Counted from the stretch's first letter, positions 9,291 through 18,350 are shown. The stretch is DNA of 64,000 nt from Geothermobacter hydrogeniphilus (GCF_002093115.1 NZ_NAAD01000009.1:1-64000); one strand, 5' to 3'. The notes: generated by a model from the letters alone, not told the origin. Program-made: numbers and translations.

Positions 9291-9455
9291 GAGACTGTCG
9301 GACTATACAGGCTGAAGCGAAAATTCGGGTGTTTGAGCACAGATTTCGGCTCAATTGCAGCCTCATAGCAGTGGCTATGGGGCAAAATGGAGCTGGGATA
9401 TGGGCCGAACGCACGGATTTGCAGCCAGTTTATGGATAGTCCGACAGCCTCCTAG
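9287..9455. repeat. 169-bp element with 20-bp terminal inverted repeats
   Basis: CTAGGAGACTGTCGGACTAT at the left is matched by its reverse complement at the right (9436-9455) with one mismatch. The centre carries CATAGC-agtg-GCTATG. It encodes no protein and resembles a MITE or REPIN-like element. The left end contains the stop codon of the preceding gene. Confidence 0.75.
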
Positions 9456-9601
9456 GTTGTCTGTCTCTCCCTCCCCGAGAGGGCTGTCTGTGCCCCCGAC
9501 CCGTATTGCCAGGTCGCTCTGCGGCCTGTTTCCCGCCCCTTTTCATCCTGCTGTTTTCTGCTATGCTGAAAGCTGGTGAGGCCGTGGATGGGGAGGTGCG
9601 T

Positions 9602-9991
9602 ATGGAATCAGTCAGGGTGGCGCTGCTTGGCGCCGGACGGACCGGACATGCTTTTCTCAGGGAGATGCTCGGCTACGATTACATCGAGGTGATCGGGGTC
9701 TGTGATCTTGAGGAGGATGCGCCGGGGCTGGAAATGGCCCGTAAAAACGGCCTGATGACGACCCTCGACCCGATGGAGTTACTCAGCCTCGGCGAACAGA
9801 TCGACATCCTGGTCGATCTGAGCGGGGATCTCTCGCAGAAACGCCAGATCAAGGATTATTTCGAACGGATCGACAACACCCACACCATCATCATGCATGA
9901 CCTGGTGGCGCGGCTCTGCATCAGCCTGGCGACCCGCCAGAACTGTCTGCTGCCGACTATCCACCCGGCCGACACCGGCATCGGGGTGTAG
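9602..9991 (+). CDS. NAD(P)-binding Rossmann-fold protein, dehydrogenase N-domain-like
   Basis: 129 residues. The N-terminus VRVALLGAGRTGHAFL has the GxGxxG dinucleotide-binding loop of a Rossmann fold, and the following strands (YIEVIGVCDLEE, IDILVDLSGD) resemble the nucleotide-binding half of homoserine or glyceraldehyde-3-phosphate dehydrogenases. No catalytic domain follows, so it may bind a nucleotide as a regulator rather than act as an enzyme. Start at 9602 follows GGGGAGG. No functional partner is evident: it is bracketed by two palindromic repeats. Confidence 0.65.
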   Translation: MESVRVALLGAGRTGHAFLREMLGYDYIEVIGVCDLEEDAPGLEMARKNGLMTTLDPMELLSLGEQIDILVDLSGDLSQKRQIKDYFERIDNTHTIIMHDLVARLCISLATRQNCLLPTIHPADTGIGV

Positions 9992-10145
9992 AGCGAGGGC
10001 GGTCGATACGCACCCGTCTGCGGCGTTGCTCCCGCCTTCAGTCGCTGCGGAGTAGCTGCCGCTACACCTCCTCCTTCAGTCGGAAGGCGCCTTGCATGCG
10101 GGCACCTCGACCACCTTCAACGGTAGAGCGAGGGCGGCCGATACG
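9988..10145. repeat. Palindromic intergenic repeat (copy D2) with a partial direct duplication
   Basis: Contains the GTTGC...GTAGC-tgcc-GCTAC...GGCGCCTTGCAT core and the CTCGACCACCTTCAACGG tail also seen at 1-100. The sequence TAGAGCGAGGGCGG-CGATACGC flanks it on both sides (near 9990 and 10124), either a duplicated target or a second arm. Confidence 0.6.
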
Positions 10146-10189
10146 CGTCCCTCTGCAGTCCCCTGTTGCGTTTTCATAGGGGAAGAGCG

Positions 10190-10519
10190 TCAGAAAGTCA
10201 CATCCTCTCCCGCCGATTTCACCAGTCGCAGCAGGGCCGGTGCCACGTTCCAGCGGTGGCCGTCATCGGCGGCGATGCTGACGGTCTTCTTGTTGAGGCG
10301 CAGCACCCGTCCCTGGATTTCCCGCCCGTCGTTGTCCTGAAAGCCGACTCGGTCGCCGATACTGAACCCGGCCATCAGGCTGGTGCTTTTCGCCTGGGAG
10401 ATCAGTTTGAGCCGTTCGACGATCAGGCGGTTGAGAAACAGTAGGTCATCCTCGCTGAGCCGTTTGATGGCCTCGACGGCGGAAACCCGATCGAAAATTT
10501 TTACGCTGCCGGGGGTCAT
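10190..10519 (-). CDS. Hypothetical protein with a small beta-barrel-like domain
   Basis: 109 residues, family not recognised. The N-terminal half is helical (VSAVEAIKRLSEDDLLFLNRL). The C-terminal half (GDRVGFQDNDG.EIQGRVLRLNKKTVSIAADDG) has the look of an SH3/KOW-like barrel of the kind that binds nucleic acid or ribosomal partners. Its ATG overlaps the trxB stop as ATGA with GGAGG upstream, so it is translationally coupled as the third gene of a lipA-trxB operon. Confidence 0.7.
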   Translation of the reverse strand: MTPGSVKIFDRVSAVEAIKRLSEDDLLFLNRLIVERLKLISQAKSTSLMAGFSIGDRVGFQDNDGREIQGRVLRLNKKTVSIAADDGHRWNVAPALLRLVKSAGEDVTF

Positions 10520-11445
10520 TGTTCCTCCAGATAGCGCTCCGCCTGCATGGCGGCCTTGCAGCCGGTGCCGGCGGCGGTGATCGCCTGGCGGAAGTGGGCG
10601 TCCTGAACGTCGCCGGCGGCGAAAACGCCGGGGATGCTGGTCTGGCATTCCTTGCTGGTGATGATAAACCCTTCTTCGTTCAGGTCGAGCTGGCCTTTGA
10701 ACAGACCGGTGTTGGGATCGTGGCCGATGGCGACAAACAGGCCGTCGCAGTCGAGTTGCGATTCCTCGCCGTTGGTGGTGTCGCGCAGCCGGATGCCGGT
10801 GACCCCGGCCGGGTCGGTGAGAATTTCACTGACCGCGGCATTCCAGAGAAATTCGATCTTGTCGTTTTCCAGCGCCCGCTGCTGCATCGGTGGTGACGCG
10901 CGCAGGCTGTCGCGGCGGTGGATGACGGTGACCTTGCGGGCGAAACGGGTCAGGAAAATCGCCTCTTCCATGGCGGTGTCGCCGCCGCCAACGATGGCCA
11001 CTTCCTTGTCGCGGTAGAAGAAACCGTCACAGGTCGCGCAGACCGAGACGCCCCGTCCGTAGAGATCCAGCTCTCCCGGCAGTCCGAGTTGCCGCGGGGT
11101 TGCTCCGGTGGCGATGATCAGGCTGTCGCAGGTCGCCGAGCGGTCGGCGAAAAAGATGCGGAACGGACGGCTGCCGAGGTCGACCCGCTCGGCATCGCCA
11201 TCAAAGAAACAGGCGCCGAAGCGCTCCGCCTGGCGACGCATGCGATCCATCAGTTCGTTACCGTCAATGCCGTCAGGAAAACCGGGGAAGTTTTCGATTT
11301 CGGTGGTTCCGGTGAGCTGGCCGCCCGGTTGTGTTCCGGTGATCACCAGCGGCGCCAGTTGGGCGCGGGCGGCGTAGATGGCGGCGGTCAGACCGGCCGG
11401 GCCGGTGCCGAGGATAATGGTGCGGCAATGTTCACTGATTCCCAT
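10516..11445 (-). CDS. trxB: Thioredoxin reductase
   Basis: 309 residues, normal for low-molecular-weight TrxB. An N-terminal FAD-binding GTGPAG (residues 13-18), the redox-active CATC (136-139) followed by DGFF, an NADPH-binding GGGDTAMEEA and the C-terminal AAGDV motif are all present. It transfers electrons from NADPH to thioredoxin in the cytoplasm. AGGAGG precedes the ATG at 11445; longer in-frame starts lie inside lipA and lack a ribosome-binding site. The start overlaps the lipA stop by 14 bp and the stop overlaps the next gene, so all three are co-transcribed. Confidence 0.93.
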   Translation of the reverse strand: MGISEHCRTIILGTGPAGLTAAIYAARAQLAPLVITGTQPGGQLTGTTEIENFPGFPDGIDGNELMDRMRRQAERFGACFFDGDAERVDLGSRPFRIFFADRSATCDSLIIATGATPRQLGLPGELDLYGRGVSVCATCDGFFYRDKEVAIVGGGDTAMEEAIFLTRFARKVTVIHRRDSLRASPPMQQRALENDKIEFLWNAAVSEILTDPAGVTGIRLRDTTNGEESQLDCDGLFVAIGHDPNTGLFKGQLDLNEEGFIITSKECQTSIPGVFAAGDVQDAHFRQAITAAGTGCKAAMQAERYLEEQ

Positions 11446-12307
11446 GATCGGCCTCCTGGAATTGTTCTGCGGCATGGTAGGATGAGCGGACCAGCGGTCC
11501 CGCCTCGACATGGCGGAAACCGAGTTCAAGTCCGAAGTCGCGGAAAGAATCAAATTCTTCCGGGGGGAGATAGCGCGTCACCGGTTGGTGATCGCGGGTC
11601 GGCTGCAGGTACTGGCCGAGGGTCAGCAACCGGCAGCCGGTGGCGAGCAGGTCCCGCATCACCTGTTTGACTTCTGCCACCGTTTCCCCCAGCCCCAGCA
11701 TCAGCCCCGATTTGGTCGGAATCTGCGGGGCCGAGCGGGCACTGTCCTGCAACAGCTGCAGGGACCGTCGGTAGTCGGCCTCGGCCCGGACCAGCGGATA
11801 GAGGCGTGGCACCGTTTCAATGTTGTGCCCGAGGATATCCGGCGCCGCATCGAGGATGGTCTGCAGGGCTGCCGGGTCGCCGCCGAGGTCGGGAATCAGC
11901 AGTTCGATGATGCAGTCGGGGCTGTGTTTGCGTATCGCCGCGGTCAGTTCAGCGAACTGGGCGGCGCCGCCGTCATCGAGATCGTCCCGGGTAACCGAGG
12001 TGATGACGGCATGACGCAGCTGCAGTTCGGCGATCGCGGTTGCCACCCGGGCCGGTTCGTCGGGGTCGAGGGGCAGTGGCTGCCCACCCTGGACGTTGCA
12101 GAACCGGCAGCCGCGGGTGCAGTGATCGCCGAGAATCATGAAGGTCGCGGTACCGTTGTTCCAGCATTCTCCCTGGTTCGGGCAGGCGGCGCTGCGACAG
12201 ACCGAGTGCAGCCCCTGTTGGCGGTGGTAGCGATCGATACGGACGAAATTGGGTCCGGATGGCAGACGGACTTTGAGCCAGTCCGGCTTGCGTGGCGGTT
12301 TGTTCAT
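11432..12307 (-). CDS. lipA: Lipoyl synthase
   Basis: 291 residues. Both iron-sulfur cluster motifs are visible: the auxiliary cluster C37-x4-C42-x5-C48 (CRSAACPNQGEC) and the radical-SAM CxxxCxxC at 63-70 (CTRGCRFC), plus the C-terminal VRSSYHA serine that ligates the auxiliary cluster. The enzyme inserts two sulfurs into octanoylated E2 or GcvH proteins, and a lipoyl-dependent SucB is encoded at 4.9-6.1 kb. No lipB is seen. First gene of the lipA-trxB operon. Confidence 0.95.
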   Translation of the reverse strand: MNKPPRKPDWLKVRLPSGPNFVRIDRYHRQQGLHSVCRSAACPNQGECWNNGTATFMILGDHCTRGCRFCNVQGGQPLPLDPDEPARVATAIAELQLRHAVITSVTRDDLDDGGAAQFAELTAAIRKHSPDCIIELLIPDLGGDPAALQTILDAAPDILGHNIETVPRLYPLVRAEADYRRSLQLLQDSARSAPQIPTKSGLMLGLGETVAEVKQVMRDLLATGCRLLTLGQYLQPTRDHQPVTRYLPPEEFDSFRDFGLELGFRHVEAGPLVRSSYHAAEQFQEADHGNQ

Positions 12308-12370
12308 CGGTTCCTGCCGTCAGATAGAGAGGGGGGACTGTGCCTATTGTAGCTGGTCACCGGCTGTTAT

Positions 12371-12406
12371 CGCAAACGCCCCGCCGGATCGGGCGGGGCG
12401 TTTGCG
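12371..12406. terminator. Strong hairpin between rubredoxin and lipA
   Basis: CGCAAACGCCCCGCC pairs perfectly with GGCGGGGCGTTTGCG around a 6-nt loop. There is no clear T-run, so it may be a Rho-assisted terminator or stability element at the 3' end of the elbB-rubredoxin transcript. Confidence 0.55.
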
Positions 12407-12485
12407 GATACCGGGTTCTGAAATCGTCAGGATTGCGGAGAGTGCGGGACTCATCCCCTGCATCCTGCATGCCGGACGATTGTTT

Positions 12486-12644
12486 TCAGGCCTTTTCGAA
12501 ATTGGATTTGTCGGCGCCGCACAGTGGACAGACCCAGTCATCGGGAAGGTCTTCAAAGGGGGTGCCTGGAGCGATGCCGTTGCCGGGATCCCCTTCGGCG
12601 GGATCGTAGATGTAATCGCAGATAACACAACGATACTTGTCCAT
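12486..12644 (-). CDS. Rubredoxin
   Basis: 52 residues, standard size. Two CxxCG-type knuckles ([10 protein letters not shown] and CPLCGADKS) hold a single Fe(Cys)4 centre; the conserved [16 protein letters not shown] core is complete. A cytoplasmic one-electron carrier, often a donor to superoxide or peroxide reduction in anaerobes. AGGAGA lies upstream of the ATG, 43 bp after the elbB stop, so it is probably the second gene of an elbB operon. Confidence 0.95.
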   Translation of the reverse strand: MDKYRCVICDYIYDPAEGDPGNGIAPGTPFEDLPDDWVCPLCGADKSNFEKA

Positions 12645-12687
12645 GGGCTTGTCTCCTGTTCGGGTGGATGTCCGGGTTCGTGTTTTG

Positions 12688-13350
12688 TCAGAGCAGTTCG
12701 ACCAGCGCCTTGACGGTTTTTTCAATTCCTTCGGCCACCTCGGCGATCCCGCCGGCCAGCATGTAGGCGGGGGTCGAAACGATTTTGTTTTCCCGGTCGA
12801 TGACGAAGTTGCTGCAGGGGCAGTCGACATGGGTGACGCCCATGGTGTTGACGGCAGCCGCGGTGTCGGCGTCATTGCCGATGGTTAATCGGGCGCTGAG
12901 CTGGTCGTCGCCCAGTACCCTGGCGACCATGGCCGGGGCGATGCAGATCGCGCCGAGGGGTTTTTTTGCCGCTACGATTTCGCGAATCAGGCGGGCGACC
13001 TCGGGGTTGACCTCGCAATCAGCCCCCTTGACAGCGAAGTCGCAGAGATTCTTTGCCGCACCGAATCCCCCGGGGAAAATCAGGGCGTCGATATCGGCCG
13101 CCTTGACCGTGGCGATATCCTTGATATCCCCGCGGGCGATGCGGGCTGATTCGACCAGAACATTGCGGCTTTCACCGGCGGCTTCTTCACCGGTCAGATG
13201 GTTGACGACATGCATCTGGTCGATGTCGGGGGCCATGCAGATCGCTTCGACTCCCTGGCGGTCGAGGGCCAGCAGGGTGATGACCGCTTCGTGAATTTCA
13301 CTGCCGTCATAGACGCCGCAACCGGACAGAACGACTCCGACTTTAGCCAT
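12688..13350 (-). CDS. elbB: ElbB-type DJ-1/PfpI-family glyoxalase-like protein
   Basis: 220 residues. Starts [20 protein letters not shown], the ElbB (isoprenoid-biosynthesis protein with amidotransferase-like domain) signature, with [12 protein letters not shown] and the nucleophile segment GAICIAPAM. The E. coli homologue has glyoxalase activity. The fold is that of class-I glutamine amidotransferases, but the catalytic triad is altered in this family. It is followed at 43 bp by rubredoxin in the same orientation. Confidence 0.88.
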   Translation of the reverse strand: MAKVGVVLSGCGVYDGSEIHEAVITLLALDRQGVEAICMAPDIDQMHVVNHLTGEEAAGESRNVLVESARIARGDIKDIATVKAADIDALIFPGGFGAAKNLCDFAVKGADCEVNPEVARLIREIVAAKKPLGAICIAPAMVARVLGDDQLSARLTIGNDADTAAAVNTMGVTHVDCPCSNFVIDRENKIVSTPAYMLAGGIAEVAEGIEKTVKALVELL

Positions 13351-13484
13351 GATGGGTCCTCCTTTTGCAGACAGGTGGGATTCATGACGACCGGACCATG
13401 GTTGGCCGATCGCGTGTTGTTATCGTGAAAGACTAGATGACGCCACATTCTTGTCAAGCGTCGTCGACCGGGATTTGCCGTGAA

Positions 13485-14081
13485 TCAGAATTCGCGCGAA
13501 TAGAGAACCACGATGCCGCGCGGGGGACCGTCGCTGAGCGCCACGTAGCCGTGCGGCTCGCTGGAATCATAAAAGATCGAATCACCGCTGCCGAGGGTGA
13601 TGACCCGGTCGCCGTAATGGAATTCGACTTCGCCTTCAAGCAGGTAGAGGAATTCCTGTCCCTCATGGTGGACCAGCAGGTCGTCGCTCCAGGTGCGGGA
13701 TTCGAACTCCATCAGAAACGGTTCAATGTTGCGATCGCGTTTGCCGTAGGCAAGGGAATGGTAGATGTAGGGTGGTGAACCGCCGCGGGAAAGCCCTCGC
13801 TGAATCAGTTTGCGGCTTTCCCCTGAGCGCACCAGGATGCACTTTTCGCAGCTGTCTTCTTCCTGGAAGAAATTCTCGATGCCGACCTTGAAGGCTTTTG
13901 AAATGCGCAGCAGGGTTGCCAGGGGGGGGATCACCTGATCGTTTTCGATCTGTGAAAGCAGGGGTTTGGACAGGCCGGTCTGATCCGCCAGGTCCTGCAG
14001 GGTCATGCGCCGCTGCTGTCGCAGGTGGCGGACCTTGCGGCCAATCTGCAGTTCCTTGACTTCCTCCCGGATGTTGTTCAT
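13485..14081 (-). CDS. XRE-family regulator with C-terminal cupin domain
   Basis: 198 residues. An N-terminal Cro/C1 helix-turn-helix (LRQQRRMTLQDLADQTGLSKPLLSQIEN) is followed by a cupin_2 sensor domain (HHEGQEFLYLLEGEVEFHYGDRVITLGSGDSIFYDSSEPHGY) with the HxxxxE and PH metal-type residues. Such proteins control polyamine, amino-acid or stress genes. It is alone between elbB and a DUF2059 gene on the same strand; target unknown. Confidence 0.9.
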   Translation of the reverse strand: MNNIREEVKELQIGRKVRHLRQQRRMTLQDLADQTGLSKPLLSQIENDQVIPPLATLLRISKAFKVGIENFFQEEDSCEKCILVRSGESRKLIQRGLSRGGSPPYIYHSLAYGKRDRNIEPFLMEFESRTWSDDLLVHHEGQEFLYLLEGEVEFHYGDRVITLGSGDSIFYDSSEPHGYVALSDGPPRGIVVLYSREF

Positions 14082-14176
14082 AACTCACCGACCTTGTTGA
14101 AGTTTTACCTGTTTTTTAGCCTGTGGGAGCATTCAAGTCAAGAATTTCCTTGTTTAATGTTTCAAATAATCAAACA

Positions 14177-14677
14177 TTATTCGGTCAGACGGAGGGCGCC
14201 GGCGCTCATTCTGGCATTGATTCTCCGAACCAGTTCAGTGACCAGTGTTTCTCCCCACTGTCGTCCGGTTTCACGACTTTCAGTCCTGATGGCAGGGAGG
14301 ACCCGGAGAGATTTTTTGCCGATGTCGCTGCGGTAGAAGGAGATGAGCTGCTTGATTTCATCATGGCTGAAGTGGTCGGCATAGATATGCATCAGTTTGT
14401 CTTCGAGCTGGTCACGGCGTTCCGCCAGCAGTTGCCTGACTTCGAAATCGACGATGGCTTCGACCCGTTCGGAAATCTTGTCGCCATCGGCTTCGAGGGC
14501 TTGTCGTGCCCGGCTTTTCAGCTGTCCGTTCAGTTCGGGTTCCATGTTGTCGGTACCGGTGAGCTGCATCAGGTAGCGGATGCCGGCGCTCTTGGCCGGG
14601 GTCAGCGGGTCGGCGGAAACCGGACCGGCGACGGCAAGGGTCAGCAACATGAGGAGCAGAGTCCGGGTGATGTGCAT
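14177..14677 (-). CDS. DUF2059 secreted protein
   Basis: 166 residues. A signal peptide (MHITRTLLLMLLTLAVAGPV, cleavage after SADP or nearby) is followed by helices; the DUF2059 hallmark HFSHDEIKQLISFYRSDIGKK is at residues ~117-137. DUF2059 proteins are periplasmic and of unknown function. AAAGGAAC precedes the ATG at 14677; a longer form from 14698 has no such site. Its upstream flank is repeat A1. Confidence 0.85.
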   Translation of the reverse strand: MHITRTLLLMLLTLAVAGPVSADPLTPAKSAGIRYLMQLTGTDNMEPELNGQLKSRARQALEADGDKISERVEAIVDFEVRQLLAERRDQLEDKLMHIYADHFSHDEIKQLISFYRSDIGKKSLRVLPAIRTESRETGRQWGETLVTELVRRINARMSAGALRLTE

Positions 14678-14706
14678 AGACGGTTCCTTTCGTGCCAAAG
14701 TCTTGC

Positions 14707-14886
14707 ACCCAAATCCACCGGCAATTTCGGGATTCGGCTGTCGTTACGGGTGAATCTGCTTTGTTGCCGTCACCGCTTCGGTGCTCGACGTAGCGCGGCT
14801 ACGTCTGCGCCCGAAACGGCGCGGCGCCGCGCATCTCCACCCGTTCCGCCACCCTCGGTCCACAAAACAGCCGGTGGATCTGGGTT
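14707..14886. repeat. 180-bp palindromic repeat A, copy 1
   Basis: Ends ACCCAAATCCACCGGC (left) and GCCGGTGGATCTGGGT (right) form a 16-bp terminal inverted repeat with one mismatch. The centre is ACGTAGC-gcg-GCTACGT. The whole unit recurs at 16716-16895 and 42038-42216 with high identity. Confidence 0.9.
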
Positions 14887-15028
14887 GCAATTATCCGCTG
14901 GATGCGGCATATCAGCAGGCAGAAGCTGTGGTTCTCTGTTTACAGTTTACCCGATTCAACGAATTGTTCACGCCGCACCGTCCACAATCGGGTGCCGGCG
15001 CCGGTATCGGCTGTCCGCAGACAGCCGT

Positions 15029-15985
15029 ATGGAATCTGTGATGATATCTTCTCCGCCTCGTGGATCACATCCTTTCTCTCTGACGGCCTGCCTGCTGCTG
15101 GTGCTGGCGCCGCTTTTCTGGGCCGGCAACGTGGTGCTGGCGCGGGGAGTCGCAGACCAGATTCCACCGGTCACCATGGCCTTTCTGCGCTGGTCCGGAG
15201 CCTTCCTGTTCCTGATCCCCTTTACCTGGAAGCATGTCCGCCGCGACTGGCTGTCGTTGCGGGCCGGTTGGCGCCATCTGCTGCCGGCCTCGCTGTTCGG
15301 CATCGCCAGCTTCAACACCCTGCTTTACACCGCCACCCAGACCACCACCGCCATCAACTGCGCCCTGATGCAGACCGTCATGCCGGCCGCCATCATCCTC
15401 TGCTGCTTCCTGCTTTATGGTGAACGGATTTCGCTGCTGCAGGGCTGCGGAGTGCTGCTCTGCAGTGCCGGTGCGGGCTGGATTGTGCTGCACGGCGAGC
15501 TTGCCAGGCTGGCGGGGCTGCAGTTGCTGCGCGGTGACCTGCTGATGCTGATCGCGGTCTTCTGTTATGCACTCTATTCTGCGCTGTTGAGGAAGCGTCC
15601 CGAGGTGCATCCGCTCAGCTACCTGACGGTGACCATCGGTCTCGGGACGCTGTTGCTGGTGCCGCTGTTCTGCTGGGAGATCGGGCGGGTGGCGGCGCCT
15701 GCTGTTTCGCCGACGGTGGTCGGCAGCATCCTCTATATCGCCCTGTTTCCTTCAATCGCCGCCTATCTCTGCTGGAACCGCGGCATCGACCTGCTGGGAC
15801 CCAACCGCGCCGGGCTGTTCATCAATCTGATTCCGGTTTTTGCCGCCGGCATGGCGATGTTGTTTCTTGGAGAACGCCTGCGTTCCTATCATCTGGTCGG
15901 TCTGCTGCTGGTGGCGGTCGGCATGGTCCTGTTTCAGGTTCAGGCCCATCGGCAGTCGCCGTCGGCCGGGAGGTCATCCCGATGA
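15029..15985 (+). CDS. EamA/DMT-family membrane transporter
   Basis: About 318 residues with ten predicted membrane helices arranged as two EamA halves; each half has the family signature (FWAGNVVLARGVADQIPP...FLRW; and CYALYSALLRK). Exports or imports small metabolites; substrate unknown. Start is uncertain: ATG at 15029 or 15041, neither with a convincing ribosome-binding site; the open frame continues far upstream but through repeat A1, so the long form is not real. Its stop overlaps the next gene as ATGA. Confidence 0.85.
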   Translation: MESVMISSPPRGSHPFSLTACLLLVLAPLFWAGNVVLARGVADQIPPVTMAFLRWSGAFLFLIPFTWKHVRRDWLSLRAGWRHLLPASLFGIASFNTLLYTATQTTTAINCALMQTVMPAAIILCCFLLYGERISLLQGCGVLLCSAGAGWIVLHGELARLAGLQLLRGDLLMLIAVFCYALYSALLRKRPEVHPLSYLTVTIGLGTLLLVPLFCWEIGRVAAPAVSPTVVGSILYIALFPSIAAYLCWNRGIDLLGPNRAGLFINLIPVFAAGMAMLFLGERLRSYHLVGLLLVAVGMVLFQVQAHRQSPSAGRSSR

Positions 15986-16716
15986 GTTTTGATGTCTCCC
16001 GGCTTGACCGGATTCGTGCCCTTTTCTTCGATCTCGACGGCACCCTGCTGCAGGTTGAGATGCGGCAGTTCATCCCGACCTATCTCGACGGACTGGCGGC
16101 CCATCTGGGAGACCGGGTCGATCCACCCGCCTTCCGGGCGCTGGCCCGCAATGCCATTCTGCAGCTGCTGGAACGGCGGCAGCGGGACGGGAGCAATCGG
16201 CGGCAGTTTCTACGGCTGCTCGAAACGCACGGCGGAATCAGCCCGCAACAGTTCGAACGCGCTCTCGGAGCCTACTGTGACGATGGCCTGGAACACCTGC
16301 GTCCGCTGGTCAGGCCGTTGCCGGAGATCCGCACCCTGCTGGACACGGCCTTCGCCTCCGGGCGGGAGGTGGTGATCGCCACCAACCCGGTGTTCCCCCG
16401 GGAGATTGTTGCCGCCCGGCTGCGTTGGGGGGGGATGGATGATTATCCCTTCGCCCTGGTCAGTGACTGGGAGAATTCGTGCCTGTGCAAACCGGCCCCC
16501 GGCTATTTCGAGGATCTGCTGGAGCATTTCAACCTGCGGCCGGAGCAGGCGTTGATGATCGGCAATGACACCGGTCATGATCTCGCCGCCGGGAGGGTCG
16601 GTATCGCCACCCTGCTGGTCGACACCTGGTTGATTGACCGGAAAGAGGATGCGCCGCCCCCGGACTGGCGCGGAGACCATCAGCAGCTGATCGAAATCCT
16701 GCGGCGGATGGTTTAA
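15982..16716 (+). CDS. HAD-superfamily hydrolase
   Basis: 244 residues. Motif I FFDLDGTLL with the nucleophilic Asp, a helical cap (residues ~35-115), motif II IATNP, motif III Lys in CLCKPAPGYF and motif IV GNDTGHDLAAG mark a phosphoglycolate-phosphatase-like HAD enzyme. Substrate not assignable. It is translationally coupled to the EamA transporter (ATGA overlap). Its stop lies at the left edge of repeat A2. Confidence 0.88.
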   Translation: MSFDVSRLDRIRALFFDLDGTLLQVEMRQFIPTYLDGLAAHLGDRVDPPAFRALARNAILQLLERRQRDGSNRRQFLRLLETHGGISPQQFERALGAYCDDGLEHLRPLVRPLPEIRTLLDTAFASGREVVIATNPVFPREIVAARLRWGGMDDYPFALVSDWENSCLCKPAPGYFEDLLEHFNLRPEQALMIGNDTGHDLAAGRVGIATLLVDTWLIDRKEDAPPPDWRGDHQQLIEILRRMV

Positions 16717-16895
16717 CCCCAAATCCACCGGCAATCTCGGAATTCGGGTGTCGTTACGGATGAATCTGCTTCGTTGCCTCACCGGTTCGGTGCTCAACGT
16801 AGTTCGGCTACGTTTCCGCCCGAATCGGCACGGCGCCTCGCATCTCCACCCGTCCCGTCACCCTCGGTCCGCAAAACAGCCGGTGGATCTGGGTT
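16716..16895. repeat. 180-bp palindromic repeat A, copy 2
   Basis: Same length and ends as copy 1 (CCAAATCCACCGGC ... GCCGGTGGATCTGG), with core ACGTAGT-tcg-GCTACGT. It starts at the last base of the HAD stop codon. Confidence 0.9.
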
Positions 16896-17063
16896 GACCC
16901 GAAAACTTTGACTTTTTTCAGTTGCTTAAGTAATCTGCAGGATAGGTCAGGGCTTCAGCGGACATGCCCCGGCATTTCCACAGTGTCGGGAAGAATGTCA
17001 GTCTGTCAAAATTTATATGGATCAGTACGGCAATCCCCTTTTCAACCCGCTACGGGAGGTGCT

Positions 17064-17333
17064 ATGGCTCGCTTGGTAGATAACCCCAATCTGGCGTTTC
17101 GCCTGGCCCGGGCGATCATTTCGGATATCGCCCTTTACAACCAGGAGAAAGTCAAGGAAGGGATCAAGAACGACAATATCTTCGAGCTGCTTGAAGAGGA
17201 ACTGCAGGAAGGACGGGAACATTTCCACAGCCGCGTTGCCGCCGATATGCCTGAACGAGACCATCTTTACGACCGGGCCATGGTGGATGTCATGATCCGC
17301 CAGGCCGGAAAAATCGAAAGCACCATCTGGTAA
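17064..17333 (+). CDS. Conserved-looking small acidic protein upstream of rluD
   Basis: 89 residues, not recognised. Helical, with LAFRLARAIISDIALYNQEKVKEGIKNDNIFELLEEELQEGREHF; no cysteines or membrane segment. GGGAGG precedes the ATG. The stop codon TAA is followed immediately by the rluD ATG, so the two are coupled. A function in ribosome or RNA biology is only a guess from the position. Confidence 0.75.
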   Translation: MARLVDNPNLAFRLARAIISDIALYNQEKVKEGIKNDNIFELLEEELQEGREHFHSRVAADMPERDHLYDRAMVDVMIRQAGKIESTIW

Positions 17334-18347
17334 ATGACAGATCTCATCCGCCTGGATGTCGCTCCGGGGCAGGGGCCGCAGCGGCTGGACCGCTTCCTTG
17401 CCGAGGCGCTGGAGGATTATTCCCGGGCGCAGCTGAAAAAACTGATCGATGACGGGCGGGTGCGGCTTGACGGCATCCCGGTCAAGGCCGGAACCCGTCT
17501 CAAGGGTGGTGAAACAATACTGCTGGCCCCCTTCAAACCGGAACCGATCAACGCCATTCCACAGGATATTCCACTTAACATTCTTTACGAAGATTCCGAC
17601 CTGATTGTCATTGACAAGCCCGCCGGCATGGTGGTACACCCGGCGCCCGGGCACCCCGACGGCACCCTGGTCAATGCCCTGCTTTATCATTGTCGTGATC
17701 TGGCCGGTATCGGCGGGGAACTGCGGCCCGGTATTGTTCATCGTCTGGACAAGGACACTTCGGGGGTGCTGGTCGCCACCAAGAATGACCTCGCCCATCA
17801 GTCACTGGCGGAACAGTTCAAGGAGCACAGCATCCGGCGTCGTTACCTGGCGCTGGTCCATGGCCAGGTTCAGCAGGCCCGAGGCGTTGTTGACAAGGCG
17901 ATCGGTCGTCATCCGACCGAGCGCAAGAAGATGAGCAGTCGCAGTCGCCAGGGGCGGCGGGCGGTGACCCGCTGGGAGGTGCTGCGTCGTTTCGATCTTG
18001 ATCGACTCAGCTGGCTTGAGCTGGCACTTGAAACCGGCCGCACCCATCAGATCCGGGTCCACATGTCGGAGCTGAACCTGCCCCTGGTCGGCGACCCGGT
18101 CTATGGTCAGCAGCGTCGTGCCAATGCGGTCGCCGATCTTGAACTGCGCAAACGGCTGCAGCGGCTGCAGCGCCAGGCGCTGCATGCCCGGCTGCTGGGT
18201 TTCAGACATCCGACCAGCGGTGAGTACCAGGAGTTTCGCAGTCCCCTGCCCGAGGATCTGGGGCAGATCCTTGATTATCTCGATGAGAAGTACCAACTCT
18301 CGGAATCGTCGCGCCTGGTGGTGGGAACCCCGGCCGACGCGGAGTGA
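17334..18347 (+). CDS. rluD: 23S rRNA pseudouridine synthase, RluD/RluA family
   Basis: 337 residues. An N-terminal S4 RNA-binding domain (RLDRFLAEAL...RAQLKKLIDDGRVRLDG) precedes the catalytic domain with HRLDKDTSGVLV, whose Asp is the pseudouridylation nucleophile, and ALETGRTHQIRVHM. RluD modifies helix 69 of 23S rRNA; the closely related RluC/RluA cannot be wholly excluded. Directly followed by pgeF, a common arrangement in bacteria. Confidence 0.9.
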   Translation: MTDLIRLDVAPGQGPQRLDRFLAEALEDYSRAQLKKLIDDGRVRLDGIPVKAGTRLKGGETILLAPFKPEPINAIPQDIPLNILYEDSDLIVIDKPAGMVVHPAPGHPDGTLVNALLYHCRDLAGIGGELRPGIVHRLDKDTSGVLVATKNDLAHQSLAEQFKEHSIRRRYLALVHGQVQQARGVVDKAIGRHPTERKKMSSRSRQGRRAVTRWEVLRRFDLDRLSWLELALETGRTHQIRVHMSELNLPLVGDPVYGQQRRANAVADLELRKRLQRLQRQALHARLLGFRHPTSGEYQEFRSPLPEDLGQILDYLDEKYQLSESSRLVVGTPADAE

Positions 18348-18350
18348 TGA

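Noticed and set aside
9287-10145. CRISPR array
   Set aside because: The repeats are 100-180 bp, palindromic and irregularly spaced, with no spacers of constant length and no cas genes.
14123-15028. Upstream extension of the EamA transporter frame
   Set aside because: It runs antisense through the DUF2059 gene and through repeat A1; the transporter's first helix begins only after 15041.
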